NCBI GenBank assembly: GCA_010279815.1 | Contig: QEOQ01000345.1 | Coordinates: 109,005 to 173,004 of the forward strand | Length of the DNA: 64,000 bases | DNA from: Brachionus plicatilis | Taxonomy: Eukaryota; Rotifera; Eurotatoria; Ploima; Brachionidae | Direction of reading: 5' to 3' | Shown: piece after piece, positions 32,449 through 43,867 of the stretch | Position numbering within the stretch: the stretch's first letter is position 1 | Layout: every line of letters starts with the position of its first letter | Position numbers and translations under genes: made by a program | Notes under the pieces: model-generated | What the model was told of the DNA's origin: nothing | The model's input: the letters and a program-made list of their open reading frames with translations, nothing else | Databases searched by the model: none

Positions 32449-34769
32449 CCGTAAAACCTTGCAAACTACCCCATGGGGTTCAAACGAGAAAATGGGGGGG
32501 TTATAATTTAACAGCAATTTATTCTGTAAAATTATTTTAAAAAAAAATAAATAAGAAGCCCGGACTTATATTGAAATTATTTTTTTAAATTGATGGGGTA
32601 ATACGGAAAAAAGTTTAATTTTTGACTGGGCTTTTAAAGAAAATTTCGGTACTTTTGAAAAAAAATTTTAAAAAAATATTAAAAAAAGAGAAATTATAAC
32701 TATACAATGTTTTAATATTTTACAAAAACTAAGCCATTTCTGTGTCTGAATTATCTTCATCATCTTCATCATCGTCAAAGTCATCTAAATCTAAATCGTG
32801 AATGTTAGCTTCATCCCCTGAAATAAAAGCGTTCAAATCTTGCGCATTATCATCCTCTACATCATCAATAAATTCTTGATTAATAATTAAATGCCTAAGC
32901 TGTCTATGAAAAAGGTCGATAATGTTGGATGTTATTCCTGCTTGATCAAACGAGTTTTGAATAATCATTTTGTCGAATTGTTCCCAAATTGAACTCACCC
33001 ATTGAATAATTAGCGCATATCCTGGTGATCTAACATTGTTTGATTTTGTGTAGGTTTTATCCGCATTTAACAGCCAATCAGTCCAAAACTCATTGTATGA
33101 TGATTTCAACGGTCGAAACCAAGCGATATCAGCTGGCTGCAATAGGTTGGTTAGCCTTTTTGGAACATATGTTATATCAATATTTGCAGCCTCAAAAGCA
33201 TTCTTTACTGTTGGTGTACAATGGCATGGTGCACAATCAATTAGCAAATTAACTTTTTCAAACCCGTTTACAATCATATATGGCTTTATAACCTTATCAA
33301 TGTAATGACTACTGATAGCTAACTCATTAAAATTTCCATTTGTACCATAGACAACAACTACGTTATTTGGTGGCGTAAAATTTTTGAGCGGATTTTTACG
33401 TGGAATCAAAATCATAGGTTTCAATTTTTGGGAAGAAGCGGCTGCTGAAAAAGCAACTGACACACGGGTAGCTTCGTTCCCAGTTGTAACTGCAGGTACG
33501 CGTTTCAATCCAGACTCCGAGTATGTTGTACTTCTAGGACTATCTAGATATATAGATGTTTCATCCATATTGATAATTAAATCTCGGCTTAGTTCTCTTA
33601 GAACAAAACGATCGCTACAAACCTTTAGATGATCCATTACTGTTTTACCAGCTTCTTTTGGTAGTTCACGTCCACTTGTGGTGACTCTACGCATGACCAA
33701 ATTTTTTCTTCGTAAAAAATTATGCAACCAACCATTCGATGCGGTGAATTTTTCATGTGTGTTAACCATTAGTGCTTTAGTGATTATCATTCGTTTATTC
33801 ACGCAAATTCCATTTAGTCTTCTACTCAAAATCCATTCATGTAGTTCGACTTCAAGTTCTGGAAATTGAGCGGTATCACCTTTAGATATTCTAAACTTGT
33901 TTCTCTTTTTGGCTTCTTCAAGTAATTCAGGTTTAGATCGGATCCAAGTTCTGATCGTTTTTCTGTCCACTTTATATTTTCTACTTGCTTTACTTATATC
34001 ACAATTTTCAGCATGTCTTACTACATTAATTTTAAATGAGAGACGATAAGCATGACGATTTATTGGACTATTAGATTGGGTGTTTGGAGTTGAAGTAGTT
34101 GGGCTAATTGATTGTGCACTTTGAATAGACGAGGAAGAACTTGATTGAGCACCAACTTCAACAATAGTTGGCGATGATGATGAAGAAGAAGTGCTGGCTA
34201 GAGTTACTTCAACAATAGTCGGTGCTGCCGAATGGGTAGTTGATGACAGTGGTTCAATCAGACGATTTTCGTTGGCTGCATGAAGTAATGCCTGTCTTTC
34301 AGCTGCTTCTTCTTTAGTCGGCCTACCTCGTTTTCTTTTAGGAAGAGGTGGTAGTTGTGGACTTTTCATGTTAGTTTTTAAGTAAATTTATTTAAGTCAA
34401 AATTTTAAAAGAGAATTAAAATATTAATAAAAAAAATACGTTCTATTTAACTTGACTTGACTTTAAATTTTGATGTTCAAAGCGTTGGTATGTTGATGCA
34501 AATTTCTAAAAATTTTAAGCTCATGGGTGTGTATTATTTTTAATAATGCAATCCCATGAGACAATATTATAATTATTATAATTATCCCATGGGGTTATAC
34601 TGAAAATCTGTTAGTATTATTATAAGAATTTTAATTAATTTTTTAATACAACCCCGGTGTAATACAGAATTTTTTTTTTAAACCCATGGGGTTATATCAT
34701 ATATTATGGTGGGGGGGGCTATAGCAACTTACACACTATAACCCCGGGTTAGTTTGCAAGGTTTTACGG
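32449..34769. mobile_element. full-length pogo/Tigger-type DNA transposon
   Basis: 2321 bp between TA dinucleotides (32447-32448 and 34770-34771). Ends CCGTAAAACCTTGCAAACTA and, inverted, the same with the copy at the right edge. One long transposase frame lies inside on the minus strand, uninterrupted. Subterminal regions carry repeated CCATGGGGTT palindromes (about 32470, 34585, 34683), candidate transposase-binding sites. Intact ends, TA duplication and open frame suggest a recently active copy. Confidence 0.9.
32729..34369 (-). CDS. pogo-family transposase (DDE/DDD superfamily)
   Basis: 546-residue protein that would cut and paste the surrounding element. An AT-hook-like KRKRGRPTKE (residues 11-20) and a Ser/Thr-rich linker are followed by a psq/CENP-B-type helix-turn-helix (about 106-145, with YKVDRKTIRTWI), a second DNA-binding unit (about 170-225, with ASNGWLHNFLRR) and the catalytic core. 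Catalytic acids are D269 in INMDETSIYL, D378 in LLIDCAPCH and D414 in LLQPADIAWFRPLK, a 35-residue last spacing. An acidic Asp/Glu tail closes the protein. Start is the first ATG, 400 bases inside the right terminus. No stop or frameshift. Domesticated CENP-B-like genes are similar, but the intact terminal repeats argue for a live transposon. Confidence 0.92.
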   Translation of the reverse strand: MKSPQLPPLPKRKRGRPTKEEAAERQALLHAANENRLIEPLSSTTHSAAPTIVEVTLASTSSSSSSPTIVEVGAQSSSSSSIQSAQSISPTTSTPNTQSNSPINRHAYRLSFKINVVRHAENCDISKASRKYKVDRKTIRTWIRSKPELLEEAKKRNKFRISKGDTAQFPELEVELHEWILSRRLNGICVNKRMIITKALMVNTHEKFTASNGWLHNFLRRKNLVMRRVTTSGRELPKEAGKTVMDHLKVCSDRFVLRELSRDLIINMDETSIYLDSPRSTTYSESGLKRVPAVTTGNEATRVSVAFSAAASSQKLKPMILIPRKNPLKNFTPPNNVVVVYGTNGNFNELAISSHYIDKVIKPYMIVNGFEKVNLLIDCAPCHCTPTVKNAFEAANIDITYVPKRLTNLLQPADIAWFRPLKSSYNEFWTDWLLNADKTYTKSNNVRSPGYALIIQWVSSIWEQFDKMIIQNSFDQAGITSNIIDLFHRQLRHLIINQEFIDDVEDDNAQDLNAFISGDEANIHDLDLDDFDDDEDDEDNSDTEMA

Positions 34770-34816
34770 TAATTACTTTTAATTTTGATTTTTTTCATTA
34801 TTTTTTCTGAAATATA

Positions 34817-36030
34817 CAATATATCACAAAAAGTTAGAATCAAGCTGTAAAATATAAAAAAATATTTTTGACAATTAAAATTATCGTTGAATTAAAAAAT
34901 TTTATGCTTGAATCAGGTATCTAATTAAAGCTCATTTTTCTCCTTTTGAATCATTTATTGCACTTAAGCCTAAAAATAAAAGTCTTTCTATTAATTAACT
35001 TCAATAATATGTTTCTTTCAGATCAGACAAAAACTGAAATAGAAAAAGCTTAGTTAGATGGAGGTTCGCAAAAATGCGTAAATACAACCAATCGGAATTT
35101 CCAAGCGACATCTAGGTCGAACAACTTTGAAAATTGCAGGAGACGTCCAAAACTATCTAATCATGATGTATCATATATTTTTAAGATTGGGCTAAAGTTA
35201 TTTTTAGCGACGAGTCGAACTTTGAAATCCTAAATAGGAAATCTAGAGTCTTTGTCAAAAGATTCAAAAATGAAAAATATCTCCTTAAGTTTTGCGTCTC
35301 AAGAGTACAGTGGGGTGGAGGTTCAGTCGGTATTTGGGGATGAATATCTTACGAAGAAATGGATTGTTGCTCCATTTACACCAGGGGAATAAATCAATAT
35401 GTTTACATGGACACATTAGAAAACAACCTAATCCCATCGGCAAAGCTTTTAATCTATGCTAGTCAAGACTGAATTTTCCGACAGGACGGCGCATCTGCAC
35501 AAACTGCCAACTCAGTAAAAATTTGTTTAGAGAGCATGATTTTACAGTTCTTCCATGGTGTCCTAGTTCACCTGATCTCAATCAAATTGAAAATTTATGG
35601 GCACATATTAGGCACAAATTGCTCAATTATAGGATGACTTCAGTCGACCATTTAAAAGAAATTGTTCCATGAAAAATGGTTGAAAATTTCGACAGAAATC
35701 TGTAACAATTAGGTTTCTTCAATCAATGAAAAAACGGGTCGACGTTGGCATAAAAGCAAAAAGGCGGTCATTTTAAAGCTTAAAATAATTTTGATCCTAA
35801 CTTTTTATATCATTTATTTTTCTGTTAAATAACAATAGTAATTGTTTTTGAATTTTTTTCGGGATTTTTTTCTGCTTTTCCTATTATTTGTATTTTCCCG
35901 ATTTTTGAATAAATAAAAAATTAAGAAATAAAAAAAATCTGGATTTTTATTTTCTTTGATGACCGACAAATCGAAAATAAGACAATCCAATGAAAAAAAA
36001 AGTTTGATTCTAACTTTTTGTGACATACTG
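34817..36030 (+). mobile_element. dead Tc1-type transposon
   Basis: Ends CAATATATCACAAAAAGTTA (left) and the inverse TAACTTTTTGTGACATACTG (right) lie between TA dinucleotides. A decayed transposase runs on the plus strand from about 35016 to 35790 with many stops: LKIAGDVQNYL, QDGASAQTANS and SPDLNQIENLWAHI (third catalytic Glu, DD34E type). A second copy of the terminal motif (GATCCTAACTTTTTATATCA) lies at about 35791-35811, like an inner repeat of an IR/DR structure. No intact protein. Confidence 0.8.
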
Positions 36031-36032
36031 TA

Positions 36033-36734
36033 GGATGGTGACTTTTCAATATATTTAAATATCTTACGCAATTCACTTAAATATTGGTTAATTTTGTTAC
36101 TTTTTTTACGAAATTAGCTCTATTTAATGTAAAACTTTTTCATTTTTGTTTACAGCCTATCAGGAAATTTATTTTTTTCAATAATAATAATTATTTTTTC
36201 TGAAATAGCTTTATCTCGGTAAGAAAACTAATAAATAAATAAAAGAATTCCTTAAAAGAATATAAACATTTTTAAGGGTTAATATAAAAGGGAATATTTA
36301 TATCCAGAAATTGATCGTTCTAAAACTTAATAAATAAATTAATAAATAAAGACCTAGGCAAACTATTATGTTCGATTAAAGATTTAAAAAAATTTAAAGA
36401 AAATTTTAAAATTCAATTTTAAAAGGCTTTGAGTAATAAAGCTCAGATGATGAGAAGTTATTTCATCTGACTTAGTTAGATTTAAAAAAAATTTTTTTTT
36501 ATTAAATTACAAATCAAATCTTAAGAATTTTTATATCTTTGACTAAAAAATTTTAAAAATTTAAATTTTTTTAATTAAATTTTATAACTATTTCAAAGCT
36601 ATAATAAAAAAATAGAAAATAATAGTTTTCTATTTGAATATCTAACTTTTAAATTTTTTTTGAATATCGATCAAAAAACATTAAACATTCTTTAACAGGC
36701 ATTGTCATTTTAGAATGTAAATTTTCTTTGATAT
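36033..36734. other. gene-free AT-rich stretch
   Basis: Nothing recognised between the Tc1 element and the pogo derivative. Confidence 0.4.
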
Positions 36735-36736
36735 TA

Positions 36737-37406
36737 GCGTAAAACTTTGCAAACTCCCCATGGAGTTCTGGTGTAAAATGATTTAGTTAAAAAGTTAAAA
36801 AATATTATTTTAATTTTTTTGTAAACAAATAATATTTAACTTTGGAAATTTTAATTAATTTTAATAGAAATTTACTTCCATCCTATGTAGTAAATGCGGT
36901 TACAGTAAACGGTTTCAGGTCGAAACTTGATGCACACATGGCGTCGGGAAGTCTTAGGAGATCGGTATATCAGGTTTAGTAATTGGCATAGCAGATAAGG
37001 ATTTAGCTGATATAATGTAGCCTTATAAACTGCGTTCACACAGGTTCGCCTGTGTCACAGCTTTCAATACTACTAAAATATCAATATTATTTATTTTATT
37101 TAGTAGGCTTTAATAAAAAATCGGCAATTTTAGTATTTTCATTTATAAAATTAAGCAAAAAATTAAAAAATCTGAAATTATAAAATAATAAAAGAAACTA
37201 AAAAGCTATTTTTTAAAAAATAAATTTTTGGCATGGATTAAAATGTGAAAGAAAAGTGTAAGCTGATAAACTCATACCAAGGGGTTAATGTGAAAATTAA
37301 ATTGAAAAAAATTATGGTTCTAACCGAGTTTTAGGTTTGTGGTGTATTAATAGGCTTATAGCTATTAAAACACCACAGCCTCGGTGTAATTTTCAAGGAT
37401 TTACGG
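36737..37406. mobile_element. 670-bp non-autonomous pogo derivative
   Basis: Ends GCGTAAAACTTTGCAAACTC and, inverted on the right, CCGTAAATCCTTGAAAATTA resemble those of 32449-34769, and TA flanks both sides (36735-36736, 37407-37408). It keeps the CCCATGGAGTT subterminal motif but has no coding frame. Probably mobilised by the transposase at 32729-34369. Confidence 0.75.
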
Positions 37407-38149
37407 TAGGCTTTGCTATTACCTATAGTTTTATATGATGTAGAAAAGTAAACTTTTCACTTAGATTAAAAATTTTGATTCCAAATACAAATGTTCTGAA
37501 ACCCGAATCATTGTCCACATTGTTTAAAAAGAAATGGGTTCTCCAGTTAACATTAAAATATATTAGTCAATTAATTAACAACACAGTCATTAGTATTTTT
37601 TTTAATTTGAAAAAAATATCTATAATATTTTATCAAATATTGCTAAAATAAATATTGAATTGCCGATTAGCAAATCTAGTTTTATTAGCTTATAATGTAG
37701 AATTTAGTAGGATTTAAAAGGGAATGGGAAATAAAAATATTTGGGCAGTTGAGTTTTAAAGAATATCAAAGACTGGAATAACAAGGTAAGACTTTACAAC
37801 TTTTCTTTTAAGCTTAAAATCTATTTTATTGGATCATCATAAAAGGGCGCTGTGAATTTCAAAAACAAATTAAACAAATATTCTTCATTTTTTACAAATT
37901 AAAATTAAAGTTAATGAAAAATATTAAAAAAAAAATACTGCATCAAAATAGCAAGCAAGAAGAAGGGTTTCAAAGAATCTATTATGAGTACATTTATCAG
38001 GAACCATTTTCATCTTGCATTATAAAATTATAAATTTTTTGACTTAAAAACAAGTTTGTCATATGCCGATTCAGTTAAATACTAATTGAATTACTCTGAT
38101 CAAGTAGTTCATTTTTTAAAGAAATAAATATTTGTGACCTCTAAAACAT
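37407..38149 (+). repeat. dispersed repeat copy 2 (also at 20467)
   Basis: Matches 20467-21245 over its length with small indels. It begins at the right end of the pogo derivative and stops about 110 bp before the gamma-tubulin ATG, so it covers the likely promoter region of that gene. Confidence 0.85.
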
Positions 38150-38261
38150 TAACTTTTTGTGAATTAAAGTATGCTTTAAAATTAAAATTTCAATTTTCAA
38201 ATAATAAACTCTATTTAGACACTTTATATTTCATTTTTTAAAAACAAAAAAAAAGTTTAAA

Positions 38262-39978
38262 ATGCCAAGAGAAATAATTACTCTCCAATTTGGTCAATGT
38301 GGAAACCAAAGTAAATGACTTCCTGTTTTTTTGCTATTAAAATTTAAAAAAATTAATTAAGTTGGAATGGAGTTTTGGAAACAACTATGCATGGAGCATG
38401 GAATAAGTCATAGTAATATATTTAAGCTAAATTGATTATTTATTTTTATTATAAATTTTCAAATAACAGCTGGAACTTTGGAAGAGTATGCCACCGAAGG
38501 AACGGATCGAAAAGACGTCTTTTTTTATCAAGTACTTAAAAATGACCAATGTCAAAACAAAAACATGAATCTTTACAAAAGGCTGATGATGACCATTACA
38601 TACCAAGAGCTGTTTTGCTGGATTTGGAGCCTCGTGTCATCCAAGGCATAATAAATTCGCCATATTCAAAGCTTTATAACACGGAAAATATTTTCATGTC
38701 CAAGCATGGTGGTGGTGCTGGTAACAATTGGGCGTCAGGCTATGACCAAGGAGATAGACTCTATGAAGATATACTTGAGATTATAGACCGTGAAGCAGAG
38801 AACAGTGATTCTTTGGAAGTAACCAACAAAAAAAATTATTTTCAAAATTACAATTTGATTTTTAGGGTTTCACTCTTTGTCACTCAATTGCTGGAGGTAC
38901 TGGTTCAGGCGTAGGCTCTTTTATTTTAGAAAGACTCAATGACAGGTAAAAAAATAAAAAAAATTCCAATCTTTTAAAGCAGTTTTATTTAGATATCCTA
39001 AAAAACTAACTCAAACTTACTCAGTATTTCCAATGATTGACAACGACCAAGTATCCGATGTAGTCGTTCAACCATACAACTCAATCCTCACCTTAAAACG
39101 ACTGATACAAAATGCCGATTGTGTTGTAGTTTTGGACAACACTGCATTGAACAGAATAGCTGCCGAAAGACTTAGAATTGATTCACCAACTTTTGCCCAA
39201 ATCAATCAACTTGTATCAACCATAATGTCTACCAGCACAACCCCACTAAGATACCCGAGCTACATGCACAATGACTTGATCAGCTTAATAGCCGCTTTGA
39301 TACCAACGCCAAGGCTACATTTCTTAGCCAGTGCTTATACGCCACTGGCCGATGAAAAAGAAGAGTCCAAAGTTCGAAAAACAACTGTTTTTGATGTAAT
39401 GAGACGCTTGCTACAACCAAAAAATCTCATGGTCTCCACTGACAGAGATAAGAGAATAAACCATTGCTACATATCTTTATTGAATATAATCCAAGGTGAA
39501 GTCGATCCATCCCAAGTGCATAAGAGTTTGTTGAGAATTCGAGAACGAAAATTGTGTCAATTTATTCCATGGGGTCCCGCTTCGATCCAATGTTTTCTCT
39601 CGAAAAAATCACCATATCTCAAAACAACACACAGAGTAAATGGACTTATGTTGGCTAATCATACCAGCATATCTACAGTAAGTCTTTTAAATGCTGATTG
39701 TCTCAATTAATAATAAAAATGAACATTAGTTGTTTCAACGAACATTAAAACAATATGAAAAATTGATGAAGCGAGGTGCCTTCATTGAGCAGTATAAACA
39801 GCAGCCTTTATTTAGGGACAATCTGGACGAGTTCGACTCTTCCAAAGAAGTAAAATAATTTTCAAATAAATTTAAGAAATTTCTAATGAAATTTGAAAAA
39901 TAGGCTGTCCAACAATTAATTGATGAGTATAATGCAGCAACGCGGTCTGACTATTTTAGCTTTTCTCAGCAATCGTGA
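38262..39978 (+). CDS. TUBG1: gamma-tubulin
   Basis: Nucleates microtubules in the gamma-tubulin ring complex at centrosomes. Eight exons: 38262-38310, 38362-38412, 38470-38531, 38582-38818, 38866-38945, 38993-39677, 39730-39849 and 39904-39978. They total 1359 nt, giving 452 residues with all phases consistent; human gamma-tubulin has 451. It starts [16 protein letters not shown] and carries the GTP-binding GGTGSGVGS loop, [24 protein letters not shown] and SDVVVQPYN. The C-terminus [18 protein letters not shown] matches the family. The seven introns are 47-57 bp with GT-AG ends. These features separate it from alpha- and beta-tubulin. Only parts of exons 4-6 show as long open frames; read-through ends such as that at 39678-39710 are intronic. 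Confidence 0.96.
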
Positions 39979-41603
39979 AATTTTCAATTAAATTAAATTT
40001 ATAAATTATACTAAAAAACAAGTCAAATTCTTTATTTTTATCGAATTTTTTAAAAAAGTTTTTAAAAATAAAATTTAGTAAAAAAAAGTTCAAGTTTCAT
40101 AATTTTTGGGAAATGAAAAAGTATGTATTGTAAAACATCATAATATTGACTCAATTTTTGAAGAACCGAACTGAAATGATCGAGCTTCAAAACCGCAAAT
40201 TAAGGGTCTGGTGAAAAGGTTTTTTTTATATTTTTTTAAATTTTAGCTTAGACTCTTTCGAACAGGAAAATTAAAAGTTTTTTTTTGTAAAAATAATTGT
40301 ATAAATTGTTATTAAATGCGTCTTGGGTAATAAAAAAATTAATCAAAAGAAAAAGCACTAAATTAATCACTTTTTTTTTATTCCAAAGATAATAAAAAAA
40401 GATAAAATTAGAATTTAGTTTTATCGACCGAGTTTTAAATTTTATCGGTTGTCACATGAAGGCTCTCATGAATTTTATTTTTAAATTTTAAATGATAAAT
40501 TAGTTTATATTTAATTACTTTATTGTTTTTTAAATTTTTAAAAATCACATTGAAAAATTTTACACAAAAATTTATTTTTTTGCATAATCAAGAAAAAAAA
40601 ATATTCAATTTTTTATTAATCATTATTGCTTTTAGAAAGCATTTATTAGCAGTCAAAGTATTTTTTTTACTTGAATCAGTTTGACTTATTGTTGCAAAAC
40701 ATTTTGTGATTTTACCATTTGTCAAGTTTATTTATTATTTCATACTGTGTATCTTTGTTCTTTTTTGATTTTTAATTTTCCTGGAGTTTTTAAATTAATA
40801 ATAATACACCTTACTGCCATGTTAACATTAGAACTATAATAAGGTTCAGGAAATTGAAAACGTTCACACTATCTTATGATTCGATTTTTGACTTCAAACT
40901 TGTAATCTAGGTTTATGAAAACCTAAATTTTAGGGGGGAGAAAAACAATTTTTTCCGATTCTAGGTGTCTAAAGACACTTGGATGATTTATTTTTGATCT
41001 AATTACCCTAAATGATATTTTGAATTTTTTTATCTTTTGATTGATTACACCAGAGTTAAATAAAATAAAGAAGTAAAGAAGTTTGTCTTCTGGGAAGTTA
41101 ATCTTTCAAAATTCGCTATATACCCCCCATTAATAGCCTTATATTCAGAAAATTTTAAATCATAACTCGAAGTCTTTGTAAAATAAAAAATATTTTTGGA
41201 CTGGAATTTTGGAAAAAAGCTGAAATTTTGGCCTTTCTTATATTTTTTATTTCTAGTCCTAGCATTACCCTACAACCTCATATATATATTCTAAAGCTAG
41301 ATAAAATTTTGAGCATTTTTTAAACTTTTTTTTATTTTTAGACTATTATGTCTAAAAAAAACATTTTTTTCTAATTTATTAATTCTAAAAGTCTCATTTA
41401 AGTTATATATATATATATAATATGTGTTTGAGCTAAAGAAAAATATTATTTGATTTTTACACTTAGCTGTATAAATTTTAGAGCTCAATAAAATTCTAAA
41501 ATTCAAAAAACAAATTTTGCTTTTTATTTAAAAAAAATCATTGATTATCTAATTTTTATTTAAAAACTAAAATCTAAACTAAATCAATCTGATCTGAAAA
41601 TAT
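39979..41603. other. gene-free AT-rich stretch
   Basis: No coding frame recognised. Includes a short (TA)n run near 41406-41420. It separates the convergent gamma-tubulin and WD40 genes, so it holds both 3' ends. Confidence 0.4.
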
Positions 41604-43325
41604 TTATTCAAATGAATAAATTTTAATAGCATCATTGCTAGTAGTCACAATTTGTTGAGTACCATAGAAATAGACATTTTGGACTCGTTTTGGCCAAATA
41701 GAATTATTCTCAATAGTTTTCTCATCAAGTTTTCCCTCTTTCAGTGACCACAAAACTAATGATCCGTCTTCGGAACAGCTAATAAATTTATCCTCATCCA
41801 AAACATGTATACCTATCACTTTTCTTCCATACTGCGAACAATCGAATGTCTCTGTACTTTTATTCTGTGTAATATCCCACAGCTTTATGGTGCCGTACTG
41901 CGAACCACTCAAAAATTGTTTATCATTCAATTTAACTAAACAATAAACATATGCATTGTACTGATTGTATGTTTTTATGCACTTTTTTTCCTTCAAATTC
42001 CAAATCTTAATTGTATCATCAGCTGCCGAACTAACCAAATTTTCATCATTTAGCTTAATCAGTGAGAAAACTTTTCTGTTATGTGAATTTTCCATTTTGG
42101 GCCAATATTCTCCACTTTGCTTATTGCAAAAATAAATGGATCCATCTTCATGGCCTGTGACAAATGTTTCATTGTCAATATATTCGATTGAAGAAATGGC
42201 TGAAGGTGACTGAATTGTTTTTTCGCACGATCCAGTGACAGGATCATATATTCTGATAAATGAATACTTTATCTCTGTTGAAATATTGGAATAATTCAGG
42301 GTGGAATTACTTCTTTTAGCATCTGAACAGGCAGCTATTGTGTCGTTGGGTAGAACTTTAAAGCATTTAATTTTACTACCCGTACCAGTCAAAACTCTTC
42401 TGCAACTTCCATCATTCAAGTTCCAAATTTTAATTAAGCCGTCATCGGAGCCAGATACCAAATCACCATTAGAAAGTTCACCTAAATTCGCTATTCTTCC
42501 ACAATGGCCTTCTATTTGTGACCACTCTTTCAAATTTTTTAGATTCACTGATTTTGACGCAGGATCTTGGACTGGTTTGGTAATTTTTTTTTCGTTTTCA
42601 GCTTTTATATAAAATGCGTCTTCGCCTGTTTCACTTATAAAATTATTCTCATATTTAAATTTACCAAAGCATTCTTTAAATTCATAAGTTTTGACATCTT
42701 TTTCCTCAATAAACTCAAGAGTTTTTATTTTTTCTAATTCAGCATTCAAACTCTCTAAGTCTTCATAAAATGAATCAACTATTTTTCGCGATTCGTTCAA
42801 ATATCTCAACTTTTCACTTAAAATGGTATTTTCTTTTTCATCCATGATTTCATCGCATTTGCTTTTAATGTGGTCTAGTTGATTAAATGTAACATTTTTC
42901 TTTATTTTTTCTTCATTATGAGAGTTGACTTTGTTTAAATTGTCCAAAACTCTATTGAAATAGTTGTTTAAATCAAATTCAAAAGCACTAAGAATCTCAT
43001 CCTTTCTCATTTCGATTTTTTGACGTATATTCTGATAATAATGGCCTCTAAAATAATCTTTCTGTTCCTTTATCTTGCTAATATCATCAACTCGTTTTCC
43101 AATCTCATGAATTGTTTTCTCTAGTCTGCAATCTTTGACTGTTATTTCGTTTGCAACCAGTTTGAGTGAATCTTCATACTTATGCTTTTTTTGGCAAAAA
43201 CGACATGGATATATTCTAGGACCATTTTTTGTGCTTTCAAAATGCTCTCCACAAACCCTGAAACCGCAGTCAAGTACCAGTGTCAAACTTGACTGCTTAC
43301 AACTGTCGCACGTATTTAATTTCAT
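41604..43325 (-). CDS. RING-like/coiled-coil/WD40-repeat protein
   Basis: Intronless frame of 573 residues. Residues 6-44 form a small zinc-binding module (Cys 6, 9, 20, 25, His 28, Cys 41, 44) of RING or RING-like type. A mostly helical, Lys/Glu-rich segment from about 60 to 220 is predicted coiled coil. From about 275 to the end are WD40 repeats with clear units such as LVSGSDDGLIKIWNL, LVSSAADDTIKIWNL, FLSGSQYGTIKLWDI and FISCSEDGSLVLWSL, making a beta-propeller. The layout suggests a ubiquitin-ligase-type adaptor in which the propeller binds substrate, but the finger lacks one usual ligand and activity is unproven. Not assigned to a named gene. Absence of introns beside intron-rich neighbours hints at a retrocopy or an expanded family. 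Confidence 0.85.
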   Translation of the reverse strand: MKLNTCDSCKQSSLTLVLDCGFRVCGEHFESTKNGPRIYPCRFCQKKHKYEDSLKLVANEITVKDCRLEKTIHEIGKRVDDISKIKEQKDYFRGHYYQNIRQKIEMRKDEILSAFEFDLNNYFNRVLDNLNKVNSHNEEKIKKNVTFNQLDHIKSKCDEIMDEKENTILSEKLRYLNESRKIVDSFYEDLESLNAELEKIKTLEFIEEKDVKTYEFKECFGKFKYENNFISETGEDAFYIKAENEKKITKPVQDPASKSVNLKNLKEWSQIEGHCGRIANLGELSNGDLVSGSDDGLIKIWNLNDGSCRRVLTGTGSKIKCFKVLPNDTIAACSDAKRSNSTLNYSNISTEIKYSFIRIYDPVTGSCEKTIQSPSAISSIEYIDNETFVTGHEDGSIYFCNKQSGEYWPKMENSHNRKVFSLIKLNDENLVSSAADDTIKIWNLKEKKCIKTYNQYNAYVYCLVKLNDKQFLSGSQYGTIKLWDITQNKSTETFDCSQYGRKVIGIHVLDEDKFISCSEDGSLVLWSLKEGKLDEKTIENNSIWPKRVQNVYFYGTQQIVTTSNDAIKIYSFE

Positions 43326-43867
43326 TTTATTTAAATTTATTTATTTCAAAGAAAATTTAGAATTTATATCCTTTTTTCAATAATAAAAGTTTTATCTCAT
43401 ATTCTTATTTAAAAAGCTGTATATCTATTTTTTCTAGATATATTTAATTGTTTTAGAATACTTTATCGTTGTTTAGAGATATGTTATTCACTAATATCAT
43501 TTAAATAGAATACTTTACATTACAAAGCTGATATTTTTATCAAAATTACTGATTAAAAATTTTTAAATTATTAGTCTTAACATGATAAAAAGACAATTCT
43601 TTTAAATAGCCTGTTAAATATTTTTGATACTTTATGCATTACTAATTGAAAATTTTAATTATTTAATATTTCCTGGTTCTTATGGACCAAATACTTAATT
43701 TTGGCTATCATTTCCTAATTTAACTAATATATTTCCAATTCGTCATCTAATTAATATCTATTCTTCATCTAATAAATTTCCTTTTGAGTATAATTATATA
43801 TATCTACACTAATAAATTAAATGGAACCTAATATATTTCGAAATCTACTCTAAATAATTAAACCTCA

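Noticed and set aside
33040..33252. Plus-strand ORFs inside the pogo transposase
   Set aside because: Antisense shadows of the transposase coding sequence.
41400..41425. (TA)n run as a regulatory site
   Set aside because: Short simple repeat in AT-rich DNA; no sign of function.
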